64,000 nucleotides of DNA, taken from NCBI RefSeq assembly GCF_029227915.1, contig NC_079878.1:7006001-7070000 (forward strand), read 5' to 3'. Position numbers and translations under genes: made by a program. Positions 45,921 to 57,723 of this stretch are shown here, piece by piece (within the stretch, counting starts at the first letter, position 1; each line of letters begins with the position of its first letter). The notes under the pieces are model-generated. The model searched no databases. It saw only the letters and a list, made by a program, of their open reading frames with translations, and was not told where the DNA came from. The stretch is from Hydractinia symbiolongicarpus (Eukaryota > Cnidaria > Hydrozoa > Anthoathecata > Hydractiniidae).

Positions 45921-46466
45921 GCTCCAGTGGCGTAGTCGGTTAGCGCGTCGTACTTATAAGTCAGTATCGACAAAGACATGCGAAGATCGGGAGTTCGAGC
46001 CTCCCCTGGAGCAAGGTTTCTTTTCATGCGCCGTCAACACACGCCACAGCACGGGCAGATCACCAGTAAAATCTAGCAACGTGGCAGTGCACCCAGGTTG
46101 TTTTGATCCCGTCAACTTGACGGCAAAGCCCGTAAAATGGCCAGTGTGGGGCTCGAACCCACGACATTCGCGTTATTAGCACGACGCTCTAGCCGACTGA
46201 GCTAACCGGCCGTGAACGCGTGAACACGGACTCACTTCCTAAGTCAACTCTAAGCAAAATACTTTTATTTTTTTACTCAAAACGTTACCGTCATATTTCT
46301 CACGCTTTGATACGAGTCCAAGCAATGCAAATAGCCGCAACCCGCTCGAAAGAGGAGTCATGTTAGGCCAACTTTAAACGGACATTCCCTGAAAGCCCTC
46401 GGAGAGATTTGAACTCTCGACCCCTGGTTTACAAGACCAGTGCTCTAACCCCTGAGCTACGAAGGC
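45921..46466. tRNA. tRNA trio, unit 67: Ile-UAU(+), Ile-AAU(-), Thr-UGU(-)
   Basis: Genes 45921-46013, 46138-46211, 46394-46466. Hairpin-loop change 46117 g>t; spacer 46515 c>a. Confidence 0.96.
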
Positions 46467-46615
46467 ACGCGATCCTTGCCAAATACGAAAAGTCGGTGCA
46501 TCAGGCAAAACAGGACAGTTGCAACGTGTACTTGCCATAAAGTGATACCGTCAATGCCCTACTGGACCATGACTATTCTAATCACGGACCTCAGCTTTCC
46601 CGTTAACATCCACGG

Positions 46616-47161
46616 GCTCCAGTGGCGTAGTCGGTTAGCGCGTCGTACTTATAAGTCAGTATCGACAAAGACATGCGAAGATCGGGAGTTCGAGCCTCCC
46701 CTGGAGCACGGTTTCTTTTCATGCGCCGTCAACACACGCCACAGCACGGGCAGATCACCAGTAAAATCTAGCAACGTGGCAGTGCACCCAGGTTGTTTTG
46801 ATCCCGTCAACGTGACGGCAAAGCCCGTAAAAAGGCCAGTGTGGGGCTCGAACCCACGACATTCGCGTTATTAGCACGACGCTCTAGCCGACTGAGCTAA
46901 CCGGCCGTGAACGCGTGAACACGGACTCACTTCCTAAGTCAACTGTAAGCAAAATACTTTTATTTTTTTACTCAAAACGTTACCGTCATATTTCTCACGC
47001 TTTGATACGAGTCCAAGCAATGCAAATAGCCGCAACCCGCTCGAAAGAGGAGTCATGTTAGGCCAACTTTAAACGGACATTCCCTGAAAGCCCTCGGAGA
47101 GATTTGAACTCTCGACCCCTGGTTTACAAGACCAGTGCTCTAACCCCTGAGCTACGAAGGC
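46616..47161. tRNA. tRNA trio, unit 68: Ile-UAU(+), Ile-AAU(-), Thr-UGU(-)
   Basis: Genes 46616-46708, 46833-46906, 47089-47161. First trailer base of UAU 46709 a>c; AAU gene A73U (46833); 46945 c>g. The same three changes occur in unit 80. Confidence 0.95.
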
Positions 47162-47310
47162 ACGCGATCCTTGCCAAATACGAAAAGTCGGTGCATCAGG
47201 CAAAACAGGCCAGTTGCAACGTGTACTTGCCATAAAGTGATACCGTCAATGCCCTACTGGACCATGACTATTCTAATCACGGACCTCAGCTTTCCCGTTA
47301 ACATCCACGG

Positions 47311-47856
47311 GCTCCAGTGGCGTAGTCGGTTAGCGCGTCGTACTTATAAGTCAGTATCGACAAAGACATGCGAAGATCGGGAGTTCGAGCCTCCCCTGGA
47401 GCAAGGTTTCTTTTCATGCGCCGTCAACACACGCCACAGCACGGGCAGATCACCAGTAAAATCTAGCAACGTGGCAGTGCACCCAGGTTGTTTTGATCCC
47501 GTCAACGTGACGGCAAAGCCCGTAAAATGGCCAGTGTGGGGCTCGAACCCACGACATTCGCGTTATTAGCACGACGCTCTAGCCGACTGAGCTAACCGGC
47601 CGTGAACGCGTGAACACGGGCTCACTTCCTAAGTCAACTCTAAGCAAAATACTTTTATTTTTTTACTCAAAACGTTACCGTCATATTTCTCACGCTTTGA
47701 TACGAGTCCAAGCAATGCAAATAGCCGCAACCCGCTCGAAAGAGGAGTCATGTTAGGCCAACTTTAAACGGACATTCCCTGAAAGCCCTCGGAGAGATTT
47801 GAACTCTTGACCCCTGGTTTACAAGACCAGTGCTCTAACCCCTGAGCTACGAAGGC
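47311..47856. tRNA. tRNA trio, unit 69: Ile-UAU(+), Ile-AAU(-), Thr-UGU(-)
   Basis: Genes 47311-47403, 47528-47601, 47784-47856. Thr G49A (47808, A49-C65 mismatch); 47620 a>g; 47997 c>a. All recur in unit 81. Confidence 0.94.
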
Positions 47857-48005
47857 ACGCGATCCTTGCCAAATACGAAAAGTCGGTGCATCAGGCAAAA
47901 CAGGCCAGTTGCAACGTGTACTTGCCATAAAGTGATACCGTCAATGCCCTACTGGACCATGACTATTCTAATCACGGACCTCAGCTTTCCCGTTAAAATC
48001 CACGG

Positions 48006-48545
48006 GCTCCAGTGGCGTAGTCGGTTAGCGCGTCGTACTTATAAGTCGACAAAGACATGCGAAGATCGGGAGTTCGAGCCTCCCCTGGAGCAAGGTTTCT
48101 TTTCATGCGCCGTCAACACACGCCACAGCACGGGCAGATCACCAGTAAAATCTAGCAACGTGGCAGTGCACCCAGGTTTTTTTGATCCCGTCAACGTGAC
48201 GGCAAAGCCCGTAAAATGGCCAGTGTGGGGCTCGAACCCACGACATTCGCGTTATTAGCACGACGCTCTAGCCGACTGAGCTAACCGGCCGTGAACGCGT
48301 GAACACGGACTCACTTCCTAAGTCAACTGTAAGCAAAATACTTTTATTTTTTTACTCAAAACGTTACCGTCATATTTCTCACGCTTTGATACGAGTCCAA
48401 GCAATGCAAATAGCCGCAACCCGCTCGAAAGAGGAGTCATGTTAGGCCAACTTTAAACGGACATTCCCTGAAAGCCCTCGGAGAGATTTGAACTCTCGAC
48501 CCCTGGTTTACAAGACCAGTGCTCTAACCCCTGAGCTACGAAGGC
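48006..48545. tRNA. tRNA trio, unit 70 (689 bp): Ile-UAU(+) with short intron, Ile-AAU(-), Thr-UGU(-)
   Basis: Genes 48006-48092, 48217-48290, 48473-48545. Intron shortened by 6 bp; spacer 48179 g>t, 48329 c>g. Confidence 0.95.
48044..48056 (+). other. Shortened 13-nt intron in tRNA-Ile(UAU), unit 70
   Basis: Six bases are missing from the middle of the intron, leaving AGTCGACAAAGAC. Both exons and the intron ends are intact, so the gene is probably functional. The same deletion is at 56378-56390 in unit 82. Confidence 0.9.
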
Positions 48546-48694
48546 ACGCGATCCTTGCCAAATACGAAAAGTCGGTGCATCAGGCAAAACAGGCCAGTTG
48601 CAACGTGTACTTGCCATAAAGTGATACCGTCAATGCCCTACTGGACCATGACTATTCTAATCACGGACCTCAGCTTTCCCGTTAACATCCACGG

Positions 48695-49240
48695 GCTCCA
48701 GTGGCGTAGTCGGTTAGCGCGTCGTACTTATAAGTCAGTATCGACAAAGACATGCGAAGATCGGGAGTTCGAGCCTCCCCTGGAGCAAGGTTTCTTTTCA
48801 TGCGCCGTCAACACACGCCACAGCACGGGCAGATCACCAGTAAAATCTAGCAACGTGGCAGTGCACCCAGGTTGTTTTGATCCCGTCAACGTGACGGCAA
48901 AGCCCGTAAAATGGCCAGTGTGGGGCTCGAACCCACGACATTCGCGTTATTAGCACGACGCTCTAGCCGACTGAGCTAACCGGCCGTGAACGCGTGAACA
49001 CGGACTCACTTTCTAAGTCAACTCTAAGCAAAATAATTTTATTTTTTGACTCAAAACGTTACCGTCATATTTCTCACGCTTTGATACGAGTCCAAGCAAT
49101 GCAAATAGCCGCAACCGACTCGAAAGAGGAGTCATGTTAGGCCAACTTTAAACGGACATTCCCTGAAAGCCCTCGGAGAGATTTGAACTCTCGACCCCTG
49201 GTTTACAAGACCAGTGCTCTAACCCCTGAGCTACGAAGGC
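48695..49240. tRNA. tRNA trio, unit 71: Ile-UAU(+), Ile-AAU(-), Thr-UGU(-)
   Basis: Genes 48695-48787, 48912-48985, 49168-49240. Spacer 49012 c>t, 49036 c>a, 49048 t>g, 49118 g>a, all shared with unit 83; 49117 c>g is private. Confidence 0.96.
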
Positions 49241-49389
49241 ACGCGATCCTTGCCAAATACGAAAAGTCGGTGCATCAGGCAAAACAGGCCAGTTGCAACG
49301 TGTACTTGCCATAAAGTGATACCGTCAATGCCCTACTGGACCATGACTATTCTAATCACGGACCTCAGCTTTCCCGTTAACATCCACGG

Positions 49390-49935
49390 GCTCCAGTGGC
49401 GTAGTCGGTTAGCGCGTCGTACTTATAAGTCAGTATCGACAAAGACATGCGAAGATCGGGAGTTCGAGCCTCCCCTGGAGCAAGGTTTCTTTTCTTGCGC
49501 CGTCAACACACGCCACAGCACGGGCAGATCACCAGTAAAATCTAGCAACGTGGCAGTGCACCCAGGTTGTTTTGATCCCGTCAACGTGACGGCAAAGCCC
49601 GTAAAATGGCCAGTGTGGGGCTCGAACCCACGACATTCGCGTTATTAGCACGACGCTCTAGCCGACTGAGCTAACCGGCCGTGAACGCGTGAACACGGAC
49701 TCACTTCCTAAGTCAACTCTAAGCAAAATACTTTTATTTTTTTATTCAAAACGTTACCGTCATATTTCTCACGCTTTGATACGAGTCCAAGCAATGCAAA
49801 TAGCCGCAACCCGCTCGAAAGAGGAGTCATGTTAGGCCAACTTCAAACGGACATTCCCTGAAAGCCCTCGGAGAGATTTGAACTCTCGACCCCTGGTTTA
49901 CAAGACCAGTGCTCTAACCCCTGAGCTACGAAGGC
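49390..49935. tRNA. tRNA trio, unit 72: Ile-UAU(+), Ile-AAU(-), Thr-UGU(-)
   Basis: Genes 49390-49482, 49607-49680, 49863-49935. Spacer 49495 a>t, 49745 c>t, 49844 t>c; identical set in unit 75, first two in unit 84. Confidence 0.96.
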
Positions 49936-50084
49936 ACGCGATCCTTGCCAAATACGAAAAGTCGGTGCATCAGGCAAAACAGGCCAGTTGCAACGTGTAC
50001 TTGCCATAAAGTGATACCGTCAATGCCCTACTGGACCATGACTATTCTAATCACGGACCTCAGCTTTCCCGTTAACATCCACGG

Positions 50085-50630
50085 GCTCCAGTGGCGTAGT
50101 CGGTTAGCGCGTCGTACTTATAAGTCAGTATCGACAAAGACATGCGAAGATCGGGAGTTCGAGCCTCCCCTGGAGCAAGGTTTCTTTTCATGCGCCGTCA
50201 ACACACGCCACAGCACGGGCAGATCACCAGTAAAATCTAGCAACGTGGCAGTGCACCCAGGTTGTTTTGATCCCGTCAACGTGACGGCAAAGCCCGTAAA
50301 ATGGCCAGTGTGGGGCTCGAACCCACGACATTCGCGTTATTAGCACGACGCTCTAGCCGACTGAGCTAACCGGCCGTGAACGCGTGAACACGGACTCACT
50401 TCCTAAGTCAACTCTAAGCAAAATACTTTTATTTTTTTACTCAAAACGTTACCGTCATATTTCTCACGCTTTGATACGAGTCCAAGCAATGCAAATAGCC
50501 GCAACCCGCTCGAAAGAGGAGTCATGTTAGGCCAACTTTAAACGGACATTCCCTGAAAGCCCTCGGAGAGATTTGAACTCTCGACCCCTGGTTTACAAGA
50601 CCAGTGCTCTAACCCCTGAGCTACGAAGGC
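50085..50630. tRNA. tRNA trio, unit 73: Ile-UAU(+), Ile-AAU(-), Thr-UGU(-)
   Basis: Genes 50085-50177, 50302-50375, 50558-50630. Consensus copy. Confidence 0.96.
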
Positions 50631-50779
50631 ACGCGATCCTTGCCAAATACGAAAAGTCGGTGCATCAGGCAAAACAGGCCAGTTGCAACGTGTACTTGCC
50701 ATAAAGTGATACCGTCAATGCCCTACTGGACCATGACTATTCTAATCACGGACCTCAGCTTTCCCGTTAACATCCACGG

Positions 50780-51325
50780 GCTCCAGTGGCGTAGTCGGTT
50801 AGCGCGTCGTACTTATAAGTCAGTATCGACAAAGACATGCGAAGATCGGGAGTTCGAGCCTCCCCTGGAGCAAGGTTTCTTTTCATGCGCCGTCAACACA
50901 CGCCACAGCACGGGCAGATCACCAGTAAAATCTAGCAACGTGGCAGTGCACCCAGGTTGTTTTGATCCCGTCAACGTGACGGCAAAGCCCGTAAAATGGC
51001 CAGTGTGGGGCTCGAACCCACGACATTCGCGTTATTAGCACGACGCTCTAGCCGACTGAGCTAACCGGCCGTGAACGCGTGAACACGGACTCACTTCCTT
51101 AGTCAACTCTAAGCAAAATACTTTTATTTTTTTACTCAAAACGTTACCGTCATATTTCTCACGCTTTGATACGAGTCCAAGCAATGCAAATAGCCGCAAC
51201 CCGCTCGAAAGAGGAGTCATGTTAGGCCAACTTTAAACGGACATTCCCTGAAAGCCCTCGGAGAGATTTGAACTCTCGACCCCTGGTTTACAAGACCAGT
51301 GCTCTAACCCCTGAGCTACGAAGGC
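50780..51325. tRNA. tRNA trio, unit 74: Ile-UAU(+), Ile-AAU(-), Thr-UGU(-)
   Basis: Genes 50780-50872, 50997-51070, 51253-51325. Spacer 51100 a>t. Confidence 0.96.
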
Positions 51326-51474
51326 ACGCGATCCTTGCCAAATACGAAAAGTCGGTGCATCAGGCAAAACAGGCCAGTTGCAACGTGTACTTGCCATAAA
51401 GTGATACCGTCAATGCCCTACTGGACCATGACTATTCTAATCACGGACCTCAGCTTTCCCGTTAACATCCACGG

Positions 51475-52020
51475 GCTCCAGTGGCGTAGTCGGTTAGCGC
51501 GTCGTACTTATAAGTCAGTATCGACAAAGACATGCGAAGATCGGGAGTTCGAGCCTCCCCTGGAGCAAGGTTTCTTTTCTTGCGCCGTCAACACACGCCA
51601 CAGCACGGGCAGATCACCAGTAAAATCTAGCAACGTGGCAGTGCACCCAGGTTGTTTTGATCCCGTCAACGTGACGGCAAAGCCCGTAAAATGGCCAGTG
51701 TGGGGCTCGAACCCACGACATTCGCGTTATTAGCACGACGCTCTAGCCGACTGAGCTAACCGGCCGTGAACGCGTGAACACGGACTCACTTCCTAAGTCA
51801 ACTCTAAGCAAAATACTTTTATTTTTTTATTCAAAACGTTACCGTCATATTTCTCACGCTTTGATACGAGTCCAAGCAATGCAAATAGCCGCAACCCGCT
51901 CGAAAGAGGAGTCATGTTAGGCCAACTTCAAACGGACATTCCCTGAAAGCCCTCGGAGAGATTTGAACTCTCGACCCCTGGTTTACAAGACCAGTGCTCT
52001 AACCCCTGAGCTACGAAGGC
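51475..52020. tRNA. tRNA trio, unit 75: Ile-UAU(+), Ile-AAU(-), Thr-UGU(-)
   Basis: Genes 51475-51567, 51692-51765, 51948-52020. Spacer 51580 a>t, 51830 c>t, 51929 t>c, as unit 72. Confidence 0.96.
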
Positions 52021-52169
52021 ACGCGATCCTTGCCAAATACGAAAAGTCGGTGCATCAGGCAAAACAGGCCAGTTGCAACGTGTACTTGCCATAAAGTGAT
52101 ACCGTCAATGCCCTACTGGACCATGACTATTCTAATCACGGACCTCAGCTTTCCCGTTAACATCCACGG

Positions 52170-52715
52170 GCTCCAGTGGCGTAGTCGGTTAGCGCGTCGT
52201 ACTTATAAGTCAGTATCGACAAAGACATGCGAAGATCGGGAGTTCGAGCCTCCCCTGGAGCAAGGTTTCTTTTCATGCGCCGTCAACACACGCCACAGCA
52301 CGGGCAGATCACCAGTAAAATCTAGCAACGTGGCAGTGCACCCAGGTTGTTTTGATCCCGTCAACGTGACGGCAAAGCCCGTAAAATGGCCAGTGTGGGG
52401 CTCGAACCCACGACATTCGCGTTATTAGCACGACGCTCTAGCCGACTGAGCTAACCGGCCGTGAACGCGTGAACACGGACTCACTTCCTAAGTCAACTCT
52501 AAGCAAAATACTTTTATTTTTTTACTCAAAACGTTACCGTCATATTTCTCACGCTTTGATACGAGTCCAAGCAATGCAAATAGCCGCAACCCGCTCGAAA
52601 GAGGAGTCATGTTAGGCCAACTTTAAACGGACATTCCCTGAAAGCCCTCGGAGAGATTTGAACACTCGACCCCTGGTTTACAAGACCAGTGCTCTAACCC
52701 CTGAGCTACGAAGGC
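52170..52715. tRNA. tRNA trio, unit 76: Ile-UAU(+), Ile-AAU(-), Thr-UGU(-)
   Basis: Genes 52170-52262, 52387-52460, 52643-52715. Thr A52U (52664), U52-U62 mismatch in the T stem. Confidence 0.94.
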
Positions 52716-52864
52716 ACGCGATCCTTGCCAAATACGAAAAGTCGGTGCATCAGGCAAAACAGGCCAGTTGCAACGTGTACTTGCCATAAAGTGATACCGT
52801 CAATGCCCTACTGGACCATGACTATTCTAATCACGGACCTCAGCTTTCCCGTTAACATCCACGG

Positions 52865-53410
52865 GCTCCAGTGGCGTAGTCGGTTAGCGCGTCGTACTTA
52901 TAAGTCAGTATCGACAAAGACATGCGAAGATCGGGAGTTCGAGCCTCCCCTGGAGCAAGGTTTCTTTTCATGCGCCGTCAACACACGCCACAGCACGGGC
53001 AGATCACCAGTAAAATCTAGCAACGTGGCAGTGCACCCAGGTTGTTTTGATCCCGTCAACGTGACGGCAAAGCCCGTAAAATGGCCAGTGTGGGGCTCGA
53101 ACCCACGACATTCGCGTTATTAGCACGACGCTCTAGCCGACTGAGCTAACCGGCCGTGAACGCGTGAACACGGACTCACTTCCTTAGTCAACTCTAAGCA
53201 AAATACTTATATTTTTTTACTCAAAACGTTACCGTCATATTTCTCACGCTTTGATACGAGTCCAAGCAATGCAAATAGCCGCAACCCGCTCGAAAGAGGA
53301 GTCATGTTAGGCCAACTTTAAACGGACATTCCCTGAAAGCCCTCGGAGAGATTTGAACTCTCGACCCCTGGTTTACAAGACCAGTGCTCTAACCCCTGAG
53401 CTACGAAGGC
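52865..53410. tRNA. tRNA trio, unit 77: Ile-UAU(+), Ile-AAU(-), Thr-UGU(-)
   Basis: Genes 52865-52957, 53082-53155, 53338-53410. Spacer 53185 a>t (as unit 74), 53209 t>a. Confidence 0.96.
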
Positions 53411-53559
53411 ACGCGATCCTTGCCAAATACGAAAAGTCGGTGCATCAGGCAAAACAGGCCAGTTGCAACGTGTACTTGCCATAAAGTGATACCGTCAATG
53501 CCCTACTGGACCATGACTATTCTAATCACGGACCTCAGCTTTCCCGTTAACATCCACGG

Positions 53560-54105
53560 GCTCCAGTGGCGTAGTCGGTTAGCGCGTCGTACTTATAAGT
53601 CAGTATCGACAAAGACATGCGAAGATCGGGAGTTCGAGCCTCCCCTGGAGCAAGGTTTCTTTTCATGCGCCGTCAACACACGCCACAGCACGGGCAGATC
53701 ACCAGTAAAATCTAGCAACGTGGCAGTGCACCCAGGTTGTTTTGATCCCGTCAACGTGACGGCAAAGCCCGTAAAATGGCCAGTGTGGGGCTCGAACCCA
53801 CGACATTCGCGTTATTAGCACGACGCTCTAGCCGACTGAGCTAACCGGCCGTGAACGCGTGAACACGGACTCACTTCCTAAGTCAACTCTAAGCAAAATA
53901 CTTTTATTTTTTTACTCAAAACGTTACCGTCATATTTCTCACGCTTTGATACGAGTCCAAGCAATGCAAATAGCCGCAACCCGCTCGAAAGAGGAGTCAT
54001 GTTAGGCCAACTTTAAACGGACATTCCCTGAAAGCCCTCGGAGAGATTTGAACTCTCGACCCCTGGTTTACAAGACCAGTGCTCTAACCCCTGAGCTACG
54101 AAGGC
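53560..54105. tRNA. tRNA trio, unit 78: Ile-UAU(+), Ile-AAU(-), Thr-UGU(-)
   Basis: Genes 53560-53652, 53777-53850, 54033-54105. Consensus copy. Confidence 0.96.
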
Positions 54106-54254
54106 ACGCGATCCTTGCCAAATACGAAAAGTCGGTGCATCAGGCAAAACAGGCCAGTTGCAACGTGTACTTGCCATAAAGTGATACCGTCAATGCCCTA
54201 CTGGACCATGACTATTCTAATCACGGACCTCAGCTTTCCCGTTAACATCCACGG

Positions 54255-54800
54255 GCTCCAGTGGCGTAGTCGGTTAGCGCGTCGTACTTATAAGTCAGTA
54301 TCGACAAAGACATGCGAAGATCGGGAGTTCGAGCCTCCCCTGGAGCAAGGTTTCTTTTCATGCGCCGTCAACACACGCCACAGCACGGGCAGATCACCAG
54401 TAAAATCTAGCAACGTGGCAGTGCACCCAGGTTGTTTTGATCCCGTCAACGTGACGGCAAAGCCCGTAAAATGGCCAGTGTGGGGCTCGAACCCACGACA
54501 TTCGCGTTATTAGCACGACGCTCTAGCCGACTGAGCTAACCGGCCGTGAACGCGTGAACACGGACTCACTTCCTAAGTCAACTCTAAGCAAAATACTTTT
54601 ATTTTTTTACTCAAAACGTTACCGTCATATTTCTCACGCTTTGATACGAGTCCAAGCAATGCAAATAGCCGCAACCCGCTCGAAAGAGGAGTCATGTTAG
54701 GCCAACTTTAAACGGACATTCACTGAAAGCCCTCGGAGAGATTTGAACTCTCGACCCCTGGTTTACAAGACCAGTGCTCTAACCCCTGAGCTACGAAGGC
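54255..54800. tRNA. tRNA trio, unit 79: Ile-UAU(+), Ile-AAU(-), Thr-UGU(-)
   Basis: Genes 54255-54347, 54472-54545, 54728-54800. Spacer 54722 c>a, just past the Thr 3' end. Confidence 0.96.
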
Positions 54801-54949
54801 ACGCGATCCTTGCCAAATACGAAAAGTCGGTGCATCAGGCAAAACAGGCCAGTTGCAACGTGTACTTGCCATAAAGTGATACCGTCAATGCCCTACTGGA
54901 CCATGACTATTCTAATCACGGACCTCAGCTTTCCCGTTAACATCCACGG

Positions 54950-55495
54950 GCTCCAGTGGCGTAGTCGGTTAGCGCGTCGTACTTATAAGTCAGTATCGAC
55001 AAAGACATGCGAAGATCGGGAGTTCGAGCCTCCCCTGGAGCACGGTTTCTTTTCATGCGCCGTCAACACACGCCACAGCACGGGCAGATCACCAGTAAAA
55101 TCTAGCAACGTGGCAGTGCACCCAGGTTGTTTTGATCCCGTCAACGTGACGGCAAAGCCCGTAAAAAGGCCAGTGTGGGGCTCGAACCCACGACATTCGC
55201 GTTATTAGCACGACGCTCTAGCCGACTGAGCTAACCGGCCGTGAACGCGTGAACACGGACTCACTTCCTAAGTCAACTGTAAGCAAAATACTTTTATTTT
55301 TTTACTCAAAACGTTACCGTCATATTTCTCACGCTTTGATACGAGTCCAAGCAATGCAAATAGCCGCAACCCGCTCGAAAGAGGAGTCATGTTAGGCCAA
55401 CTTTAAACGGACATTCCCTGAAAGCCCTCGGAGAGATTTGAACTCTCGACCCCTGGTTTACAAGACCAGTGCTCTAACCCCTGAGCTACGAAGGC
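54950..55495. tRNA. tRNA trio, unit 80: Ile-UAU(+), Ile-AAU(-), Thr-UGU(-)
   Basis: Genes 54950-55042, 55167-55240, 55423-55495. 55043 a>c, AAU gene A73U (55167), 55279 c>g: the unit 68 set. Confidence 0.95.
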
Positions 55496-55644
55496 ACGCG
55501 ATCCTTGCCAAATACGAAAAGTCGGTGCATCAGGCAAAACAGGCCAGTTGCAACGTGTACTTGCCATAAAGTGATACCGTCAATGCCCTACTGGACCATG
55601 ACTATTCTAATCACGGACCTCAGCTTTCCCGTTAACATCCACGG

Positions 55645-56190
55645 GCTCCAGTGGCGTAGTCGGTTAGCGCGTCGTACTTATAAGTCAGTATCGACAAAGA
55701 CATGCGAAGATCGGGAGTTCGAGCCTCCCCTGGAGCAAGGTTTCTTTTCATGCGCCGTCAACACACGCCACAGCACGGGCAGATCACCAGTAAAATCTAG
55801 CAACGTGGCAGTGCACCCAGGTTGTTTTGATCCCGTCAACGTGACGGCAAAGCCCGTAAAATGGCCAGTGTGGGGCTCGAACCCACGACATTCGCGTTAT
55901 TAGCACGACGCTCTAGCCGACTGAGCTAACCGGCCGTGAACGCGTGAACACGGGCTCACTTCCTAAGTCAACTCTAAGCAAAATACTTTTATTTTTTTAC
56001 TCAAAACGTTACCGTCATATTTCTCACGCTTTGATACGAGTCCAAGCAGTGCAAATAGCCGCAACCCGCTCGAAAGAGGAGTCATGTTAGGCCAACTTTA
56101 AACGGACATTCCCTGAAAGCCCTCGGAGAGATTTGAACTCTTGACCCCTGGTTTACAAGACCAGTGCTCTAACCCCTGAGCTACGAAGGC
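55645..56190. tRNA. tRNA trio, unit 81: Ile-UAU(+), Ile-AAU(-), Thr-UGU(-)
   Basis: Genes 55645-55737, 55862-55935, 56118-56190. 55954 a>g, Thr G49A (56142), 56331 c>a: the unit 69 set; private 56049 a>g. Confidence 0.94.
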
Positions 56191-56339
56191 ACGCGATCCT
56201 TGCCAAATACGAAAAGTCGGTGCATCAGGCAAAACAGGCCAGTTGCAACGTGTACTTGCCATAAAGTGATACCGTCAATGCCCTACTGGACCATGACTAT
56301 TCTAATCACGGACCTCAGCTTTCCCGTTAAAATCCACGG

Positions 56340-56879
56340 GCTCCAGTGGCGTAGTCGGTTAGCGCGTCGTACTTATAAGTCGACAAAGACATGCGAAGAT
56401 CGGGAGTTCGAGCCTCCCCTGGAGCAAGGTTTCTTTTCATGCGCCGTCAACACACGCCACAGCACGGGCAGATCACCAGTAAAATCTAGCAACGTGGCAG
56501 TGCACCCAGGTTGTTTTGATCCCGTCAACGTGACCGCAAAGCCCGTAAAATGGCCAGTGTGGGGCTCGAACCCACGACATTCGCGTTATTAGCACGACGC
56601 TCTAGCCGACTGAGCTAACCGGCCGTGAACGCGTGAACACGGACTCACTTCCTAAGTCAACTGTAAGCAAAATACTTTTATTTTTTTACTCAAAACGTTA
56701 CCGTCATATTTCTCACGCTTTGATACGAGTCCAAGCAATGCAAATAGCCGCAACCCGCTCGAAAGAGGAGTCATGTTAGGCCAACTTTAAACGGACATTC
56801 CCTGAAAGCCCTCGGAGAGATTTGAACTCTCGACCCCTGGTTTACAAGACCAGTGCTCTAACCCCTGAGCTACGAAGGC
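56340..56879. tRNA. tRNA trio, unit 82 (689 bp): Ile-UAU(+) with short intron, Ile-AAU(-), Thr-UGU(-)
   Basis: Genes 56340-56426, 56551-56624, 56807-56879. Same 6-bp intron deletion and 56663 c>g as unit 70; private 56535 g>c in the hairpin stem. Confidence 0.95.
56378..56390 (+). other. Shortened 13-nt intron in tRNA-Ile(UAU), unit 82
   Basis: This is the same 6-bp deletion as unit 70. It lies in the same position within a duplicated multi-unit block, so a single origin is likely. Confidence 0.9.
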
Positions 56880-57028
56880 ACGCGATCCTTGCCAAATACG
56901 AAAAGTCGGTGCATCAGGCAAAACAGGCCAGTTGCAACGTGTACTTGCCATAAAGTGATACCGTCAATGCCCTACTGGACCATGACTATTCTAATCACGG
57001 ACCTCAGCTTTCCCGTTAACATCCACGG

Positions 57029-57574
57029 GCTCCAGTGGCGTAGTCGGTTAGCGCGTCGTACTTATAAGTCAGTATCGACAAAGACATGCGAAGATCGGGA
57101 GTTCGAGCCTCCCCTGGAGCAAGGTTTCTTTTCATGCGCCGTCAACACACGCCACAGCACGGGCAGATCACCAGTAAAATCTAGCAACGTGGCAGTGCAC
57201 CCAGGTTGTTTTGATCCCGTCAACGTGACGGCAAAGCCCGTAAAATGGCCAGTGTGGGGCTCGAACCCACGACATTCGCGTTATTAGCACGACGCTCTAG
57301 CCGACTGAGCTAACCGGCCGTGAACGCGTGAACACGGACTCACTTTCCAAGTCAACTCTAAGCAAAATAATTTTATTTTTTGACTCAAAACGTTACCGTC
57401 ATATTTCTCACGCTTTGATACGAGTCCAAGCAATGCAAATAGCCGCAACCCACTCGAAAGAGGAGTCATGTTAGGCCAACTTTAAACGGACATTCCCTGA
57501 AAGCCCTCGGAGAGATTTGAACTCTCGACCCCTGGTTTACAAGACCAGTGCTCTAACCCCTGAGCTACGAAGGC
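57029..57574. tRNA. tRNA trio, unit 83: Ile-UAU(+), Ile-AAU(-), Thr-UGU(-)
   Basis: Genes 57029-57121, 57246-57319, 57502-57574. 57346 c>t, 57370 c>a, 57382 t>g, 57452 g>a: the unit 71 set; private 57348 t>c. Confidence 0.96.
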
Positions 57575-57723
57575 ACGCGATCCTTGCCAAATACGAAAAG
57601 TCGGTGCATCAGGCAAAACAGGCCAGTTGCAACGTGTACTTGCCATAAAGTGATACCGTCAATGCCCTACTGGACCATGACTATTCTAATCACGGACCTC
57701 AGCTTTCCCGTTAACATCCACGG

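Larger units (their letters stand above)
46616..51474. repeat. Seven-unit block (units 68-74), repeated at 54950-59808
   Basis: Units 68 to 74 carry the same ordered marker sets as units 80 to 86, including A73U, Thr G49A and the 6-bp intron deletion. Both blocks are 4859 bp. Each has a few private changes, so the copies have diverged slightly or were partly converted. Confidence 0.93.
49390..51474. repeat. Block of units 72-74, repeated as units 75-77 (51475-53559)
   Basis: Units 72 and 75 share three spacer changes, and units 74 and 77 share one. The middle units, 73 and 76, are consensus apart from one private change in unit 76. This looks like a tandem duplication of three units nested in the larger pattern. 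Confidence 0.82.
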
